In this document: positions 8,943-17,794 of the stretch, one piece after another
How the letters are laid out: each line of letters opens with the position of its first letter
Numbering within the stretch: the stretch's first letter is position 1
Program-made: the position numbers and the translations under genes
NCBI GenBank assembly: GCA_958413095.1
Contig: CATYUF010000003.1
Span: 1-58,675, forward strand
Source: an uncultured Clostridium sp.
GTDB taxonomy: Bacteria > Bacillota > Clostridia > TANB77 > CAG-508
Direction of reading: 5' to 3'
DNA: 58,675 nt
Notes under the pieces: generated by a model
What the model was told of the DNA's origin: nothing
Databases searched by the model: none
What the model saw: the letters and a program-made list of their open reading frames with translations, nothing else

Positions 8943-9048
8943 AAAGAAAAAAATAAATTTATTAATGTGTTAGATAAAAAATAAATTTAGAAAATAAATT
9001 TTAAAAAATTTAAATTAATCATATATTATTTTTATTAAAATATGAAAG

Positions 9049-9080
9049 AAGGCTAACCATACAATTGTATGATTAGCCTT
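9049..9080 (-). terminator. Terminator for the PIN-domain gene
   Basis: AAGGCTAACCATACAA at 9049-9064 pairs with TTGTATGATTAGCCTT at 9065-9080 with one G-U type mismatch. On the minus strand it is followed by CTTCTTTCATATTTT. Confidence 0.6.
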
Positions 9081-9124
9081 AGATGTGATACTAAAAATGT
9101 TTACTTTTAGTATAAAGTGAAAAA

Positions 9125-10202
9125 TTATAAATTATGTGTTTTCTTAAAATTTTCAATAAATGATTCATATGACTCTTTTGGTACATCAATATAGTTATAA
9201 TTGTAAAATCTTTTTGAATAAATTAATTCACAATTATTTTCTGAATATAAAGAAACCATTTTGTAGTGAGCGAAAGTAATATAATTGACTTTCTTTGTAG
9301 CAATAAAAACATCATCACCTATTTTCAATTCTCTAACACCATCTGTATATACAATTCCATTGGAAGAAACACAAAGACTCATTGTATTAGTATGAAAATT
9401 AGAGATTAACAACTTGTTTGCTGCTCTTTTGGATGGAATTAAAGTTCTTATTTTAGAATTAGAATTCTTAGTAAAAGGTTTACCTTTAGGAGTTTGATTA
9501 TGCTTTAGATATTTAACTTGAACACCATACATTCTAGCTTTTAATACCATAGTTTTGTCAGATGTCAGTAAAGTTACATAATTTTTATTTTCAGCACAAT
9601 AATGAATAATACAGTCATCAGGAGTATCAAAAGTTTCATCTATTAAAACAGTTTCAAAATGAGAGAAGTTTTCTGCTGCTAAAGCTAAGATGTATCTTGC
9701 ATCTATTCCCTGAAAATCGCTAAATTTTTGCATTTTTTCTAATTCTTTAATTGTAATACTTGTCAAAATAATTTTTGAATTTGCCTCACATATTTTAGAA
9801 ATAGTATCTCTTAATGATTGGATACCTGTAATCGATGCATCAATAACATATTTTTTAACTAACTCTTTCTGAATTTCGGATTCTGGTTTGATTGGTTCAG
9901 TAGTTATTTCTACTTTAGATACTTCCTTTGTTTCTTTTTGCTTTTTAAAATTAGTATTTTCTTCAGCTTTAACTAATAATTCCGGTTCCTTTTTGTTATT
10001 TTTTTCAATTTCAGATTGTTTTTTATTAATAATTAATTGTTCTTTAATCCGCTTAAAAATTGTTGGATGCTTTTTCAAAGTTGTATTAATTTCTGAATAA
10101 GATAAGTTTGTTGCTCTTTCAATATCTTTCAGACTTTTTGCTACTTTTGCAGCTTCTTTAATTCTTTTACAATCTTTTTCAATTTCTTTTTGTACGTACC
10201 AT
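9125..10202 (-). CDS. PIN-domain protein, N-terminus out of frame with its ATG
   Basis: The clear part (residues from 10078 down, 317 aa) has a PIN ribonuclease domain: KYVIDASI with the first acidic residue, LTSITIKELEKM, DDCIIHYC and LLTSDKTMVLKA, followed by a beta-rich tail. A lysine/glutamate-rich linker precedes it. Coding character continues upstream as KDIERATNLSYSEINTTLKKHP, which resembles a small helix-turn-helix, back to an ATG at 10202-10200 with AAAGGAG at good spacing. That ATG is in a different frame; skipping C10196 (GTA C GTA) would join them, giving about 358 aa. Otherwise TTG 10078 would be the start, without a ribosome binding site. The substrate is unknown; no antitoxin is next to it. 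Confidence 0.65.
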
Positions 10203-10383
10203 AGTAATATCTCCTTTTGTTATAATTTTAGTAGTATAAAAGGTTTTCAAATATTAAATACTAAAAGTTATCGCTCCTTTCATTCGCTCACAATGAGCTT
10301 TTTAGCATTTGATAAGTTTAATGCGAGCACTTTTTAAATCATATTTACATAATATATAGTAAAGCTATAAAAGGAGGAATAAA

Positions 10384-11151
10384 ATGGAATCAATATTAGA
10401 AGTTAAAAATATAAGCAAAAAGTATCAAGGAAAAGAAGGAGAAGTACTAGCTATTGAAAATGTAAATTTTAGAATAAAAGAAGGAGAATTTGTATCAATA
10501 ATAGGGCCAAGTGGATGTGGAAAATCAACATTACTTTCAATAATAAGTGGGTTAGAAACAAAAACAAATGGAGAAATATATATTGAAGGAGAAAAAGTAA
10601 AAGGAAATTCACCTAAAATAGGATATATGTTGCAAAAAGATTGCTTACTAGATTGGAGAACGATATGGAGCAATACTATATTTGGACTAGAAATAAAAGG
10701 AAAAGTAAATGAAGAAAATAAAAAATATGTAGAAGAGTTATTAAAAAAATATAATTTATATGAATTTAGGAATAAATATCCATCAGAATTATCAGGAGGA
10801 ATGAGGCAAAGAGTTGCATTAATTAGAACACTAGCAATAAAACCAAAAATATTACTTCTTGATGAAGCTTTTTCTGCTTTAGATTATCAGACTAGAATAA
10901 TGGTAACAAATGACATATACAACATATTAAGAAAAGAAAAAATAACCACATTAATGGTAACTCATGATATTTCAGAAGCAATAAGTATGGCAGATAGAGT
11001 GTTAGTTCTAAGTAAAAGACCAGGTACAGTAAAAGATATACACAAAATAGATTTTGAAATGGAAAATAGAAATCCAATAAATTGCCGAGAAAACCCTAAA
11101 TTTAGTAAATATTTTAATACTTTATGGAAGGAGCTTGGTGTAGATGAATAA
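10384..11151 (+). CDS. ABC transporter ATP-binding protein, SsuB/TauB type
   Basis: A 255-aa ATPase with Walker A GPSGCGKST, Q-loop MLQKDCLLDWRT, signature LSGGMRQRVALIRT, Walker B ILLLDEAFSALD and the switch histidine in VTHDISEA. This profile is that of the nitrate/sulfonate/taurine (SsuB/TauB) importer group. ATG 10384 has a strong AAAGGAGG site. The stop overlaps the start of the permease gene by 8 nt, showing a tight operon. It would energise import through the permease at 11144; the substrate cannot be told from sequence. Confidence 0.9.
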   Translation: MESILEVKNISKKYQGKEGEVLAIENVNFRIKEGEFVSIIGPSGCGKSTLLSIISGLETKTNGEIYIEGEKVKGNSPKIGYMLQKDCLLDWRTIWSNTIFGLEIKGKVNEENKKYVEELLKKYNLYEFRNKYPSELSGGMRQRVALIRTLAIKPKILLLDEAFSALDYQTRIMVTNDIYNILRKEKITTLMVTHDISEAISMADRVLVLSKRPGTVKDIHKIDFEMENRNPINCRENPKFSKYFNTLWKELGVDE

Positions 11152-11954
11152 TTTTATAATATCAAAGGAAAGAAAACAATATTTAAAGAAAAATAAAAAA
11201 AGAAAAGTGATAATATTTATAACACAAATTGCAATATTAATAGCATTCTTAGGAATATGGGAAATACTTGCAAATTTAAATGTGATAGATAGTTTTATAA
11301 CAAGTAAACCAAGTAGAGTATTTGAAACATTTATGAATTTAGGCTCAAATGACTTGCTAAAACATATAGGAGTAACAGTATATGAAACAGTTGTAGGATT
11401 TTTATTAGGAACAATAATAGGAACAATCATAGCGATTGCATTATGGTGGTCAAAATTTTTAGCAGATGTTTTGGAGCCATATTTAGTAGTATTAAATAGT
11501 TTACCTAAGGTAGCACTTCGGACCAATAATAATAATATGGGTAGGTGCAGGAACACCAGCAATAATAGTAATGGCAATCGCAATTTCATTAGTAGTAACT
11601 ATATTAGAAAATCTAAATGGATTTATAAAAACAGATAGAGATTTAATAAAAATGGCAGAGACATATAATGCAAGTAAGTTTCAAATATTAACAAAAATCG
11701 TTTTACCAGCAAATATTTCTACATTTATAAATTCTTTAAAAGTGAACATAGGTCTTTCTTTAGTAGGAGTTATTTCTGGAGAATTTTTAGTATCAAAAGC
11801 AGGATTAGGCTATTTAATTGTATATGGAGGCCAAGTATTTAAACTAGATTTAGTAATGGCAAGTGTAATCATCTTAGGAGTGGTTGCAGGATTAATGTAT
11901 TTAGCAGTATTAATGTTAGAAAAAGCTATACTAAAATCAAGAAGGTTTAAGTAA
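11144..11954 (+). CDS. ABC permease, SsuC/TauC type, needs a +1 shift at CGG
   Basis: A binding-protein-dependent inner-membrane permease of about 269 aa when joined. The first frame runs through LGIWEILANLNVIDSFITS and LVVLNSLPKVAL, then hits CGG at 11519-11521 and continues into nonsense. Skipping C11519 gives GPIIIIWVGAGTPAI and then the EAA-loop region, ending in frame at 11954. The glycine after VAL is part of the conserved EAA loop that docks on the ATPase. Both halves are otherwise intact, with normal codon use and no other lesion. It is either a fresh pseudogene or uses programmed frameshifting. Confidence 0.8.
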
Positions 11955-12084
11955 AATAAGAAAAGAAAAAATATGAAATATACAAATTTTATAGTATTAC
12001 TATAAATTTGTATAAAATATTGCAAAAAAGTATAATAAAGTATATCAAGCAATAAAGAATTTTTATGTTACACAGAAATTTGGA

Positions 12085-12177
12085 ATGGAGATAGGAGAAT
12101 GTGGAGTAATTTGTTTAGCAAAAGATATATTTCCAATTGATAAATATAATAATTTAATACCAATAGAATTACTTTAA
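12085..12177 (+). other. Short ORF or gene remnant between permease and binding protein
   Basis: ATG 12085 opens 30 codons (MEIGECGVICLAKDIFPIDK...), with protein-like composition that continues in frame some codons upstream. GGAATGGA-like bases overlap the start, so translation is uncertain. It looks like the 3' remnant of a lost gene. Otherwise the 371-nt gap 11955-12325 holds only the hairpin at 12207-12263. Confidence 0.25.
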
Positions 12178-12206
12178 AATAACTAAATTGAAGAATTATT
12201 AAATTA

Positions 12207-12263
12207 AAATACACCATATAGTAGAATAGGAAAACTATTTTAAAGGACTATATGGTGTATTTT
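12207..12263 (+). terminator. 17-bp hairpin before the binding-protein gene
   Basis: AAAATACACCATATAGT pairs perfectly with ACTATATGGTGTATTTT and is followed by CTTTGTTTT. The shape is terminator-like. Lying inside an ABC operon, it could end most transcripts after the permease or act as an attenuator or a 3'-end stabiliser. Confidence 0.6.
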
Positions 12264-12325
12264 CTTTGTTTTCATACACAATTTAGAGAGATAAACATAA
12301 AATATACTAAAAAAGGAGGAAAAAA

Positions 12326-13340
12326 ATGAAAAAGAGAACATATGTAATAATGCTCATAATTTTATTATTAGTATTAATTTTAGGAGTTTTTACATTCAAG
12401 AAAAAAGGCAATAATAGCAAAGATGGATTAACAGAAGTAAAGTTGAGTGAAGTAACTCGTTCAGTATTTTATGCTCCACAATATGTAGCAATTAATAAAG
12501 GATTTTTCAAGGAAAAAGGAATAGAAATAGAATTAACAACAGGTCAAGGAGCAGATGCAGTAATGACATCAGTATTATCAAATCAAAGTGACATAGGATT
12601 TGCACGGACCAGAAGCATCAATATATGTATATAATGAAGGAAAAGAAGATTATACACAAGTATTTGCACAAATGACTAAAAAAGATGGTTCACTTTTAGT
12701 AGCTAGAAATAAAACAGACAAATTTTCTTGGGAAGATGTAAAAGGAAAAACAATTATACCAGGAAGAAAAGGTGGAGTTCCATTTATGACATTACAATAT
12801 GTACTAAGGAAAAATGGAATAAATCTAGAAACAGATGTAATATTAGATGATAGTATCAAATTTGATTTAATGGCAGGGGCATTTGCATCAGGAAATGCAG
12901 ATTATGTAACATTATTTGAGCCAACTGCTTCAATGACAGAAAAAGAAGGAAAAGGATATATAGTAGCATCAGTAGGAGAAGCAGCAGGAGATATACCATA
13001 TACAGCATATTTTGCCCAAAAGAGTTATATAGAAAAAAATGAAGAAATAATACAAAAATTTACAGAAGCGATATATGAGGGACAAAAATGGGTAAAAGAA
13101 CATACAGCTAAAGAAATAGCAGAAGTAATCCAAAGTTTCTTTCCAGATACAAGTGTAGAAATGTTAGAAAGTGCAGTACAAACATACAAAGATATTGAGG
13201 CTTGGAATGAGACTCCTGAGTTAAAAGAAGAAAGCTTTGAAAGATTACAAGAAGTAATGACACAAGCAGGAGAATTAACTAAAAAAGTACCATTTGAGAA
13301 AATAGTTAATAATAAATATGCTGAGAATTTAAAAATATAA
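12326..13340 (+). CDS. ABC substrate-binding protein, SsuA/NMT1 type, needs a +1 shift at CGG
   Basis: About 337 aa when joined, with ATG after AAAGGAGGA. An N-terminal membrane anchor (residues 5-24) lacks a lipobox cysteine, so the protein is probably tethered by its helix. The NMT1/SsuA-like fold is visible in FYAPQYVAINKGFFKEKGI, LSNQSDIGF, IPGRKGGVPFMTL, FEPTASMTEKEGKGY and DIPYTAYFAQKSY. The first frame meets CGG at 12605-12607 right after GFA. Skipping C12605 gives GPEASIYVYNEG, the expected family sequence. Nothing else is broken. It belongs with the ATPase and permease upstream, which carries the same kind of lesion. Confidence 0.82.
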
Positions 13341-13366
13341 AATTCTTAAATAAAAACTACCTAAAT

Positions 13367-13417
13367 AAAAAATACATTAATTGCTAGTTTTTTTAGCATA
13401 CTTAATGTATTTTTTTC
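13367..13417 (+). terminator. Terminator after the ABC operon
   Basis: AAAAAATACATTAA (13367-13380) pairs with TTAATGTATTTTTT (13402-13415). An inner TGCTA/TAGCA helix and a T run complete it. Confidence 0.75.
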
Positions 13418-13521
13418 TTATATAACAAGTAAAAGTGACTTTTAAAAAGACTTGCGATAGATTTGCTAGTGTAACTTAGCTACTTTTTTTATTTTATAAT
13501 TTTATTAAAAATAAAAATTTT

Positions 13522-14235
13522 TTAATTTATAGGTAGCATTTCTAATAATTCATTATATTTATTAAGTGCTGAATCAGAAGTAAATGCAAGACTTTCTCCA
13601 TCTACCTGCCAAGCATTTTTATTTTCTATTAAAAAGTCAATTATTTTTTCTGCACTATCTAATAATGTAATAATACCATTCATAGCTTCATCTACAGTTT
13701 TATCATTTCTTTCATTTTCTAAATCACCTATGACTTCCTTATTATATAAATCAGTATAGTAACTATCTAACCCTTTATCATTAATATAAGACATTACTTT
13801 TTCTTCTGTTAATAGTTCATAATAATTATCTTTAAGTTCTGCTAATGATTGTTTTGTTTCAGAAATATATTTCTTCGTGTTATTAAATTCTGGACCATCT
13901 GTTTTATAGTTTTCTATTGATAATAGTTTAGAGATTGAATCATTACTTAATGTATCAGCTATTTTTTGACTAACATTAAAAACATCAGATAAATACTGTT
14001 TACAAGCTTTTTCAACAAGAGCATAATCTCCTTTTGTGACAATTCTATCTAATCTTTCTTTAATAAGATTTTTATCAAAATCCTCTTTATTAAGCAATTC
14101 ATTTAATTCAGCCATCTCTGTTGCTAATTTTTCTTCTTGTTTTAAGTCAGATGCCATAAAATAAGTAAAACCTCCAATAATAATTACCAAAACAGCAATA
14201 ACAACTGCTACAATAATTATAACTTTCTTTTTCAA
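13522..14235 (-). CDS. Membrane-anchored extracytoplasmic protein, unknown
   Basis: A 237-aa protein starting at TTG 14235 behind a very G-rich AAAGGGGG site. Residues 3-28 form one strong transmembrane helix. The rest is a helical, charged domain with SD-rich segments, no cysteines of note and no catalytic motif I can name. It is transcribed away from the ABC operon. Its ribosome binding site lies in one arm of the 20-bp inverted repeat at 14243-14300, so regulation at translation or transcription is likely. Function unknown. Confidence 0.65.
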   Translation of the reverse strand: MKKKVIIIVAVVIAVLVIIIGGFTYFMASDLKQEEKLATEMAELNELLNKEDFDKNLIKERLDRIVTKGDYALVEKACKQYLSDVFNVSQKIADTLSNDSISKLLSIENYKTDGPEFNNTKKYISETKQSLAELKDNYYELLTEEKVMSYINDKGLDSYYTDLYNKEVIGDLENERNDKTVDEAMNGIITLLDSAEKIIDFLIENKNAWQVDGESLAFTSDSALNKYNELLEMLPIN

Positions 14236-14242
14236 ATTAATT

Positions 14243-14300
14243 CCCCCTTTATTTAATATTTATATGTATTATATCACTAATAAATATTAAATAAAGGGGG
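14243..14300 (-). promoter_or_regulatory. 20-bp inverted repeat around a -10 box, covering a ribosome binding site
   Basis: CCCCCTTTATTTAATATTTA at 14243-14262 is perfectly repeated in inverse at 14281-14300. The loop on the minus strand contains TATAAT. The proximal arm contains the AAAGGGGG ribosome binding site of the 13522-14235 gene. No U tract follows, so it is not an ordinary terminator. Confidence 0.7.
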
Positions 14301-14342
14301 ATTTGTTAAAAATTCATAAATCTTTCTCTTTTTGATAAATGT

Positions 14343-15428
14343 TTATTTTTTAACAACTTCTTTTTTAGTTTCATTTTCTTCCAAAAAATCAGCGTAAGTT
14401 TTAGTAATATCAATTTTAGACTTACCTTGTTTAATATTAGTATCTTGTTTTAAAATCAAATCTACATCATAGAATTCTTTTAGTTTCAATACATTATCTT
14501 TTTTATGACCAATAACATTGTTGACATCTAAAGGATTTACAGTAACTTGAACTTCTTTTACTTTGACATTTAACTTTTTGATTTTTTCAACAATAGCATC
14601 ATACCATAAACCAGCTTCAACAAGTTGTCTAAAAGCTGGATGATATGGACCAGCAACAACTTCACTTTTTTCACAAGATGGGTCTGAAATTTCATCAGTA
14701 TTTTGTAAACCAACTCGTATTATATCAATATTTTTATCAGAAAACATTCTAACCAGTTGTTTGCAAGTTTCAACTGCCTGAGGTAAAGGTAAAGCTTTAT
14801 AAATACCATCTTCATATTCTTTTTCCAATTTAGTATTTTTTACAACTAAAACCGGATAAATTCTAACCATTTTAGGTTTTAATTTTATTAATGCTTTTGC
14901 TGTATTTATTTCATCTTGTCTTGTACTGTCAGGCAAGCCAACCATCATTTGATGACCTAATCTAAAACCATACCATCTAATTAACTTAGAAGCTTTTTTT
15001 ACATCTTCAAAAGTATGACCTCGATTTGCTCTTTTTAGAACGAAATCGTTTGCAGATTGAACACCTAATTCAATTGTTTTTACCTTATATTTTTTAAGTC
15101 TTTTTAAAATATTTTTATCTATGTAATCAGGTCTAGTAGAAATCCTTATACTTTCAACTTTTCCTTCTTTAACATATGTATATGCAAGTTCTAATAATTC
15201 ATTTTGTAAATTTTCATTAATTGCTGTAAAACTACCACCAAAAAATGCTATTTCTATTAATGCATCTGAATCATTTAAATTTTTTAGGTAATTATCTATT
15301 ATGTTTTTTGCTTCTTCTTTTGTCATATTCTTTTTTTGACCACTAATTGATTTTTGATTACAAAAAATACAATCATTTGGACAACCTAAATGTGGCACAA
15401 ATATAGGAATTATATATTGATGTTTCAT
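14343..15428 (-). CDS. Radical SAM protein, Elp3-like
   Basis: A 361-aa radical SAM protein. The cluster motif CPNDCIFCNQ (C-x3-C-x2-C) is at about residues 16-23, followed by EIAFFGGSFTA, ISTRPDYI, TIELGVQSANDFVL and GHQMMVGLPDST. This order matches the Elongator-protein-3-like radical SAM group found beside rnc in many Firmicutes. The C-terminal part lacks an acetyltransferase domain, unlike true Elp3. It starts 16 nt after RNase III, so the two form an operon. It probably acts on RNA or another macromolecule; the reaction is unknown. Confidence 0.82.
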   Translation of the reverse strand: MKHQYIIPIFVPHLGCPNDCIFCNQKSISGQKKNMTKEEAKNIIDNYLKNLNDSDALIEIAFFGGSFTAINENLQNELLELAYTYVKEGKVESIRISTRPDYIDKNILKRLKKYKVKTIELGVQSANDFVLKRANRGHTFEDVKKASKLIRWYGFRLGHQMMVGLPDSTRQDEINTAKALIKLKPKMVRIYPVLVVKNTKLEKEYEDGIYKALPLPQAVETCKQLVRMFSDKNIDIIRVGLQNTDEISDPSCEKSEVVAGPYHPAFRQLVEAGLWYDAIVEKIKKLNVKVKEVQVTVNPLDVNNVIGHKKDNVLKLKEFYDVDLILKQDTNIKQGKSKIDITKTYADFLEENETKKEVVKK

Positions 15429-15443
15429 AGATTTACCTCTTTT

Positions 15444-16127
15444 CTATTTTAAAATTTCTAAAGCTTTCTTTGCAGCCTGCATTTCAGCACTTTTTTTACT
15501 TTTGCCAGTTCCATTTGCTAAAACTTTACCATTAAAAATAACTTGAGCTTCAAAACTTTTATCATGGTCTGGACCTGATTCACTTATGATTTCATAGGAA
15601 ATTTTAACATCACCATTTTCTTGTAATTTTTCTTGTAACACAGTTTTATAATCTTTATCACCAACATGAATTGTAGCAAGTTTAATCTGAGCTTTTAAAT
15701 TTTCAATAATAAATTTTTCAGCAACTTCTAAACCACCATCTAAATACATAGCAGCAATTACAGCTTCAACACTATCTGCAAGTATAGCAGGTCTATTTTT
15801 TCCACCATTTACAATTTCAGATTTTCCTAAAAATAAAAATTCACCAAAGTTATGTTTTTTCGCAATTTCATATAAGCTTTTTTCACATACCACAGTAGCT
15901 CTAACTTTAGTCATTTCTCCTTCATGTAAATTTGTATAATTATTATATAAAAACTTACTTGATATGAATTCTAAAATACTATCACCAAGAAATTCTAATT
16001 TTTCATTACTATTTACATTTTTTTCATAGGCATAAGAAGTATGTGTAAAAGCATTTTTTAATAAGTTTTTATTTTTAAAAGTATATCCTATTTCTATTTC
16101 TGCTTGTTCTATATTCAAAATTTTCAC
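15444..16127 (-). CDS. rnc: Ribonuclease III
   Basis: A 227-aa double-strand-specific RNase that processes rRNA precursors and mRNAs. The catalytic domain carries the signature NEKLEFLGDSILEF with the acidic metal ligands and a second site near ADSVEAVIAAMYLDGG. The C-terminal dsRNA-binding domain starts near residue 158 (YKTVLQEKLQENG) and ends with KSAEMQAAKKALEIL. Length and layout are those of the bacterial class I enzyme. It heads a minus-strand operon with the radical SAM gene. Confidence 0.95.
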   Translation of the reverse strand: MKILNIEQAEIEIGYTFKNKNLLKNAFTHTSYAYEKNVNSNEKLEFLGDSILEFISSKFLYNNYTNLHEGEMTKVRATVVCEKSLYEIAKKHNFGEFLFLGKSEIVNGGKNRPAILADSVEAVIAAMYLDGGLEVAEKFIIENLKAQIKLATIHVGDKDYKTVLQEKLQENGDVKISYEIISESGPDHDKSFEAQVIFNGKVLANGTGKSKKSAEMQAAKKALEILK

Positions 16128-16295
16128 CTCTTAACTTCCAATATTATATACTATTTTACAGATTTTGCAAGGGATTTGTAGATATTTAGTAAAGAACTAT
16201 TTAACAAAAAAAGCTATTAAATTACACTTTTTTTTATAAATAGCCAAAATACAAATAATTCTCTAAAATTCCCATTTGAATTTTATCTAAATTTG

Positions 16296-16324
16296 TAGAC
16301 AGAAAAATTTTAATATTGTATAAT
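16296..16324 (+). promoter_or_regulatory. Promoter of the glucosaminidase gene
   Basis: TAGACA at 16296-16301, a 17-nt spacer and TATAAT at 16319-16324. The predicted start of transcription near 16331 lies after the first in-frame ATG (16329), so translation must begin further down. Confidence 0.65.
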
Positions 16325-16361
16325 ATGAATGTATATTATTATGGAAAGTGAGGGAATATAT

Positions 16362-17783
16362 GTGTTAAAAGATAAAGAAGAATCTATTAAAGATGAAAGA
16401 AACTTATCAGAAGTATTCAAAGAATTACAACAAATTAGATATACACAGCAAGAAGCACAAGTAAAAACCACTAGTGCTAAAACTAGAAAAAAGACAACTA
16501 ATCCAACTAAAAAGAAAACAAAAGTTGTAATGGCATCAGAAGAAACATCATTTCATCAAAATAAAAAAAGTGTAAGACTTTCAAATCTAATCATAATTCT
16601 TTCAGTTCTAATATTAATAATCATAGCTGCATTTCCTAAAGATGTATTTTCTAAGGAATCAGCGACAAAAGAAACAGAAGAAAATAAAAAAGAAAAAGTA
16701 GAAACAGCAACAATACCTAGTGATTTTGAAATAAATAGAAGAGCTTTAAATATGCAAAAAATAATCTCGGAAAATTCTAGTTTTGAGAAAGTAAAAGAAC
16801 AAGTATCTGAAGAAAGAAATATAGATTTTGAAATAAAGTCTCAAGCAAATGCAACTCTTCCAAGAGGAGAACAAATTGTTTTACAAAAAGGAGCTTTAGG
16901 AAAAGAAAGTGTAGCTTTAGTAAAAACATATGAAAATGGAGAATTTATTGAAGAAATTATATTAGAAAAACATACAACACAAGAACCTGTACCAGAAATA
17001 TTAGATATAGGAACATCAGATTTCTTAGCTAAATTAAAAATTCATCTTGGAGATATAGTATATTTAACAACAGATACAAGTTTAAGAAAAGAAGCAAATG
17101 ATAATTCAGAAGAAGTTGCTAAAATAAAACAAAGTTTAGATGTAAAATTATTAGAATTACCAAATGAAGAATGGTGTAAAGTGTCTTTTGATAATATTGA
17201 AGGATACATACCAACAAAAAATCTAACATCAGCATATGTAACACCTAATATAGTAGAGAAAAACAGAATTCAAAGAATTTTAATTAAAGTTAATATAAAT
17301 ATGGAATTAAATAAATCAACAGGATTAACATTAAAAGACTATCAAAAAATATTTAAGGGAATACCAAATGATAAAAATAAGATTTTTGAGAGTAATGCAG
17401 AAGTATTTTATAATGTAGATAAAAAATATAATGTAAATGGGTTATTTATAGCATCAATAGCAATACATGAGAGTGCTTGGGGAACATCACAAATAGCACA
17501 AGAAAAACATAACTTATTTGGATATGGCTCATATGACCAAACACCATATGAATCATCATACGATTTTACTACATATGAAGAAGGAATAGAAACAGTTTCA
17601 AAATCTTTAGTAAAATACTACTTAAATCCATCAGGAACAAAAATATATGGAGGAGAAACTGCAAGTGCTTGGTATTACAATGGACCAACATTAGAAGGTG
17701 TTAATCAAAGATATGCTAGTGACCCTGACTGGCACAAAAAAGTATTTTCTTATATGGAAATGTTATATAATAGACTTAAATAA
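16362..17783 (+). CDS. Membrane-anchored beta-N-acetylglucosaminidase with SH3-like domain
   Basis: A cell-wall hydrolase of about 473 aa. I chose GTG 16362 because GTGAGGGA lies just upstream and the promoter places the transcript start after the longer ATG 16329. Order: a basic, threonine/lysine-rich cytoplasmic N-terminus; a membrane helix (LIIILSVLILIIIAAFP); a linker; an SH3-like segment (TDTSLRKEANDNSEEVAKI, WCKVSF, GYIPT); then a glucosaminidase domain with AIHESAWGTSQIA (catalytic glutamate), NLFGYGSYD and ASAWYYNGPTL. It cleaves peptidoglycan glycan strands outside the membrane. The next gene follows after 11 nt. Confidence 0.85.
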   Translation: MLKDKEESIKDERNLSEVFKELQQIRYTQQEAQVKTTSAKTRKKTTNPTKKKTKVVMASEETSFHQNKKSVRLSNLIIILSVLILIIIAAFPKDVFSKESATKETEENKKEKVETATIPSDFEINRRALNMQKIISENSSFEKVKEQVSEERNIDFEIKSQANATLPRGEQIVLQKGALGKESVALVKTYENGEFIEEIILEKHTTQEPVPEILDIGTSDFLAKLKIHLGDIVYLTTDTSLRKEANDNSEEVAKIKQSLDVKLLELPNEEWCKVSFDNIEGYIPTKNLTSAYVTPNIVEKNRIQRILIKVNINMELNKSTGLTLKDYQKIFKGIPNDKNKIFESNAEVFYNVDKKYNVNGLFIASIAIHESAWGTSQIAQEKHNLFGYGSYDQTPYESSYDFTTYEEGIETVSKSLVKYYLNPSGTKIYGGETASAWYYNGPTLEGVNQRYASDPDWHKKVFSYMEMLYNRLK

Positions 17784-17794
17784 AAGGAGTCAAC

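Noticed and set aside
10049..10051. CGGA in the PIN-domain gene as a shift site
   Set aside because: The +1 frame ends after a few codons (GGA TTA AAG AAC AAT TAA); the zero frame leads into the PIN domain.
16329..16361. ATG 16329 as the glucosaminidase start
   Set aside because: The likely transcription start near 16331 lies after it; GTG 16362 has a proper ribosome binding site.
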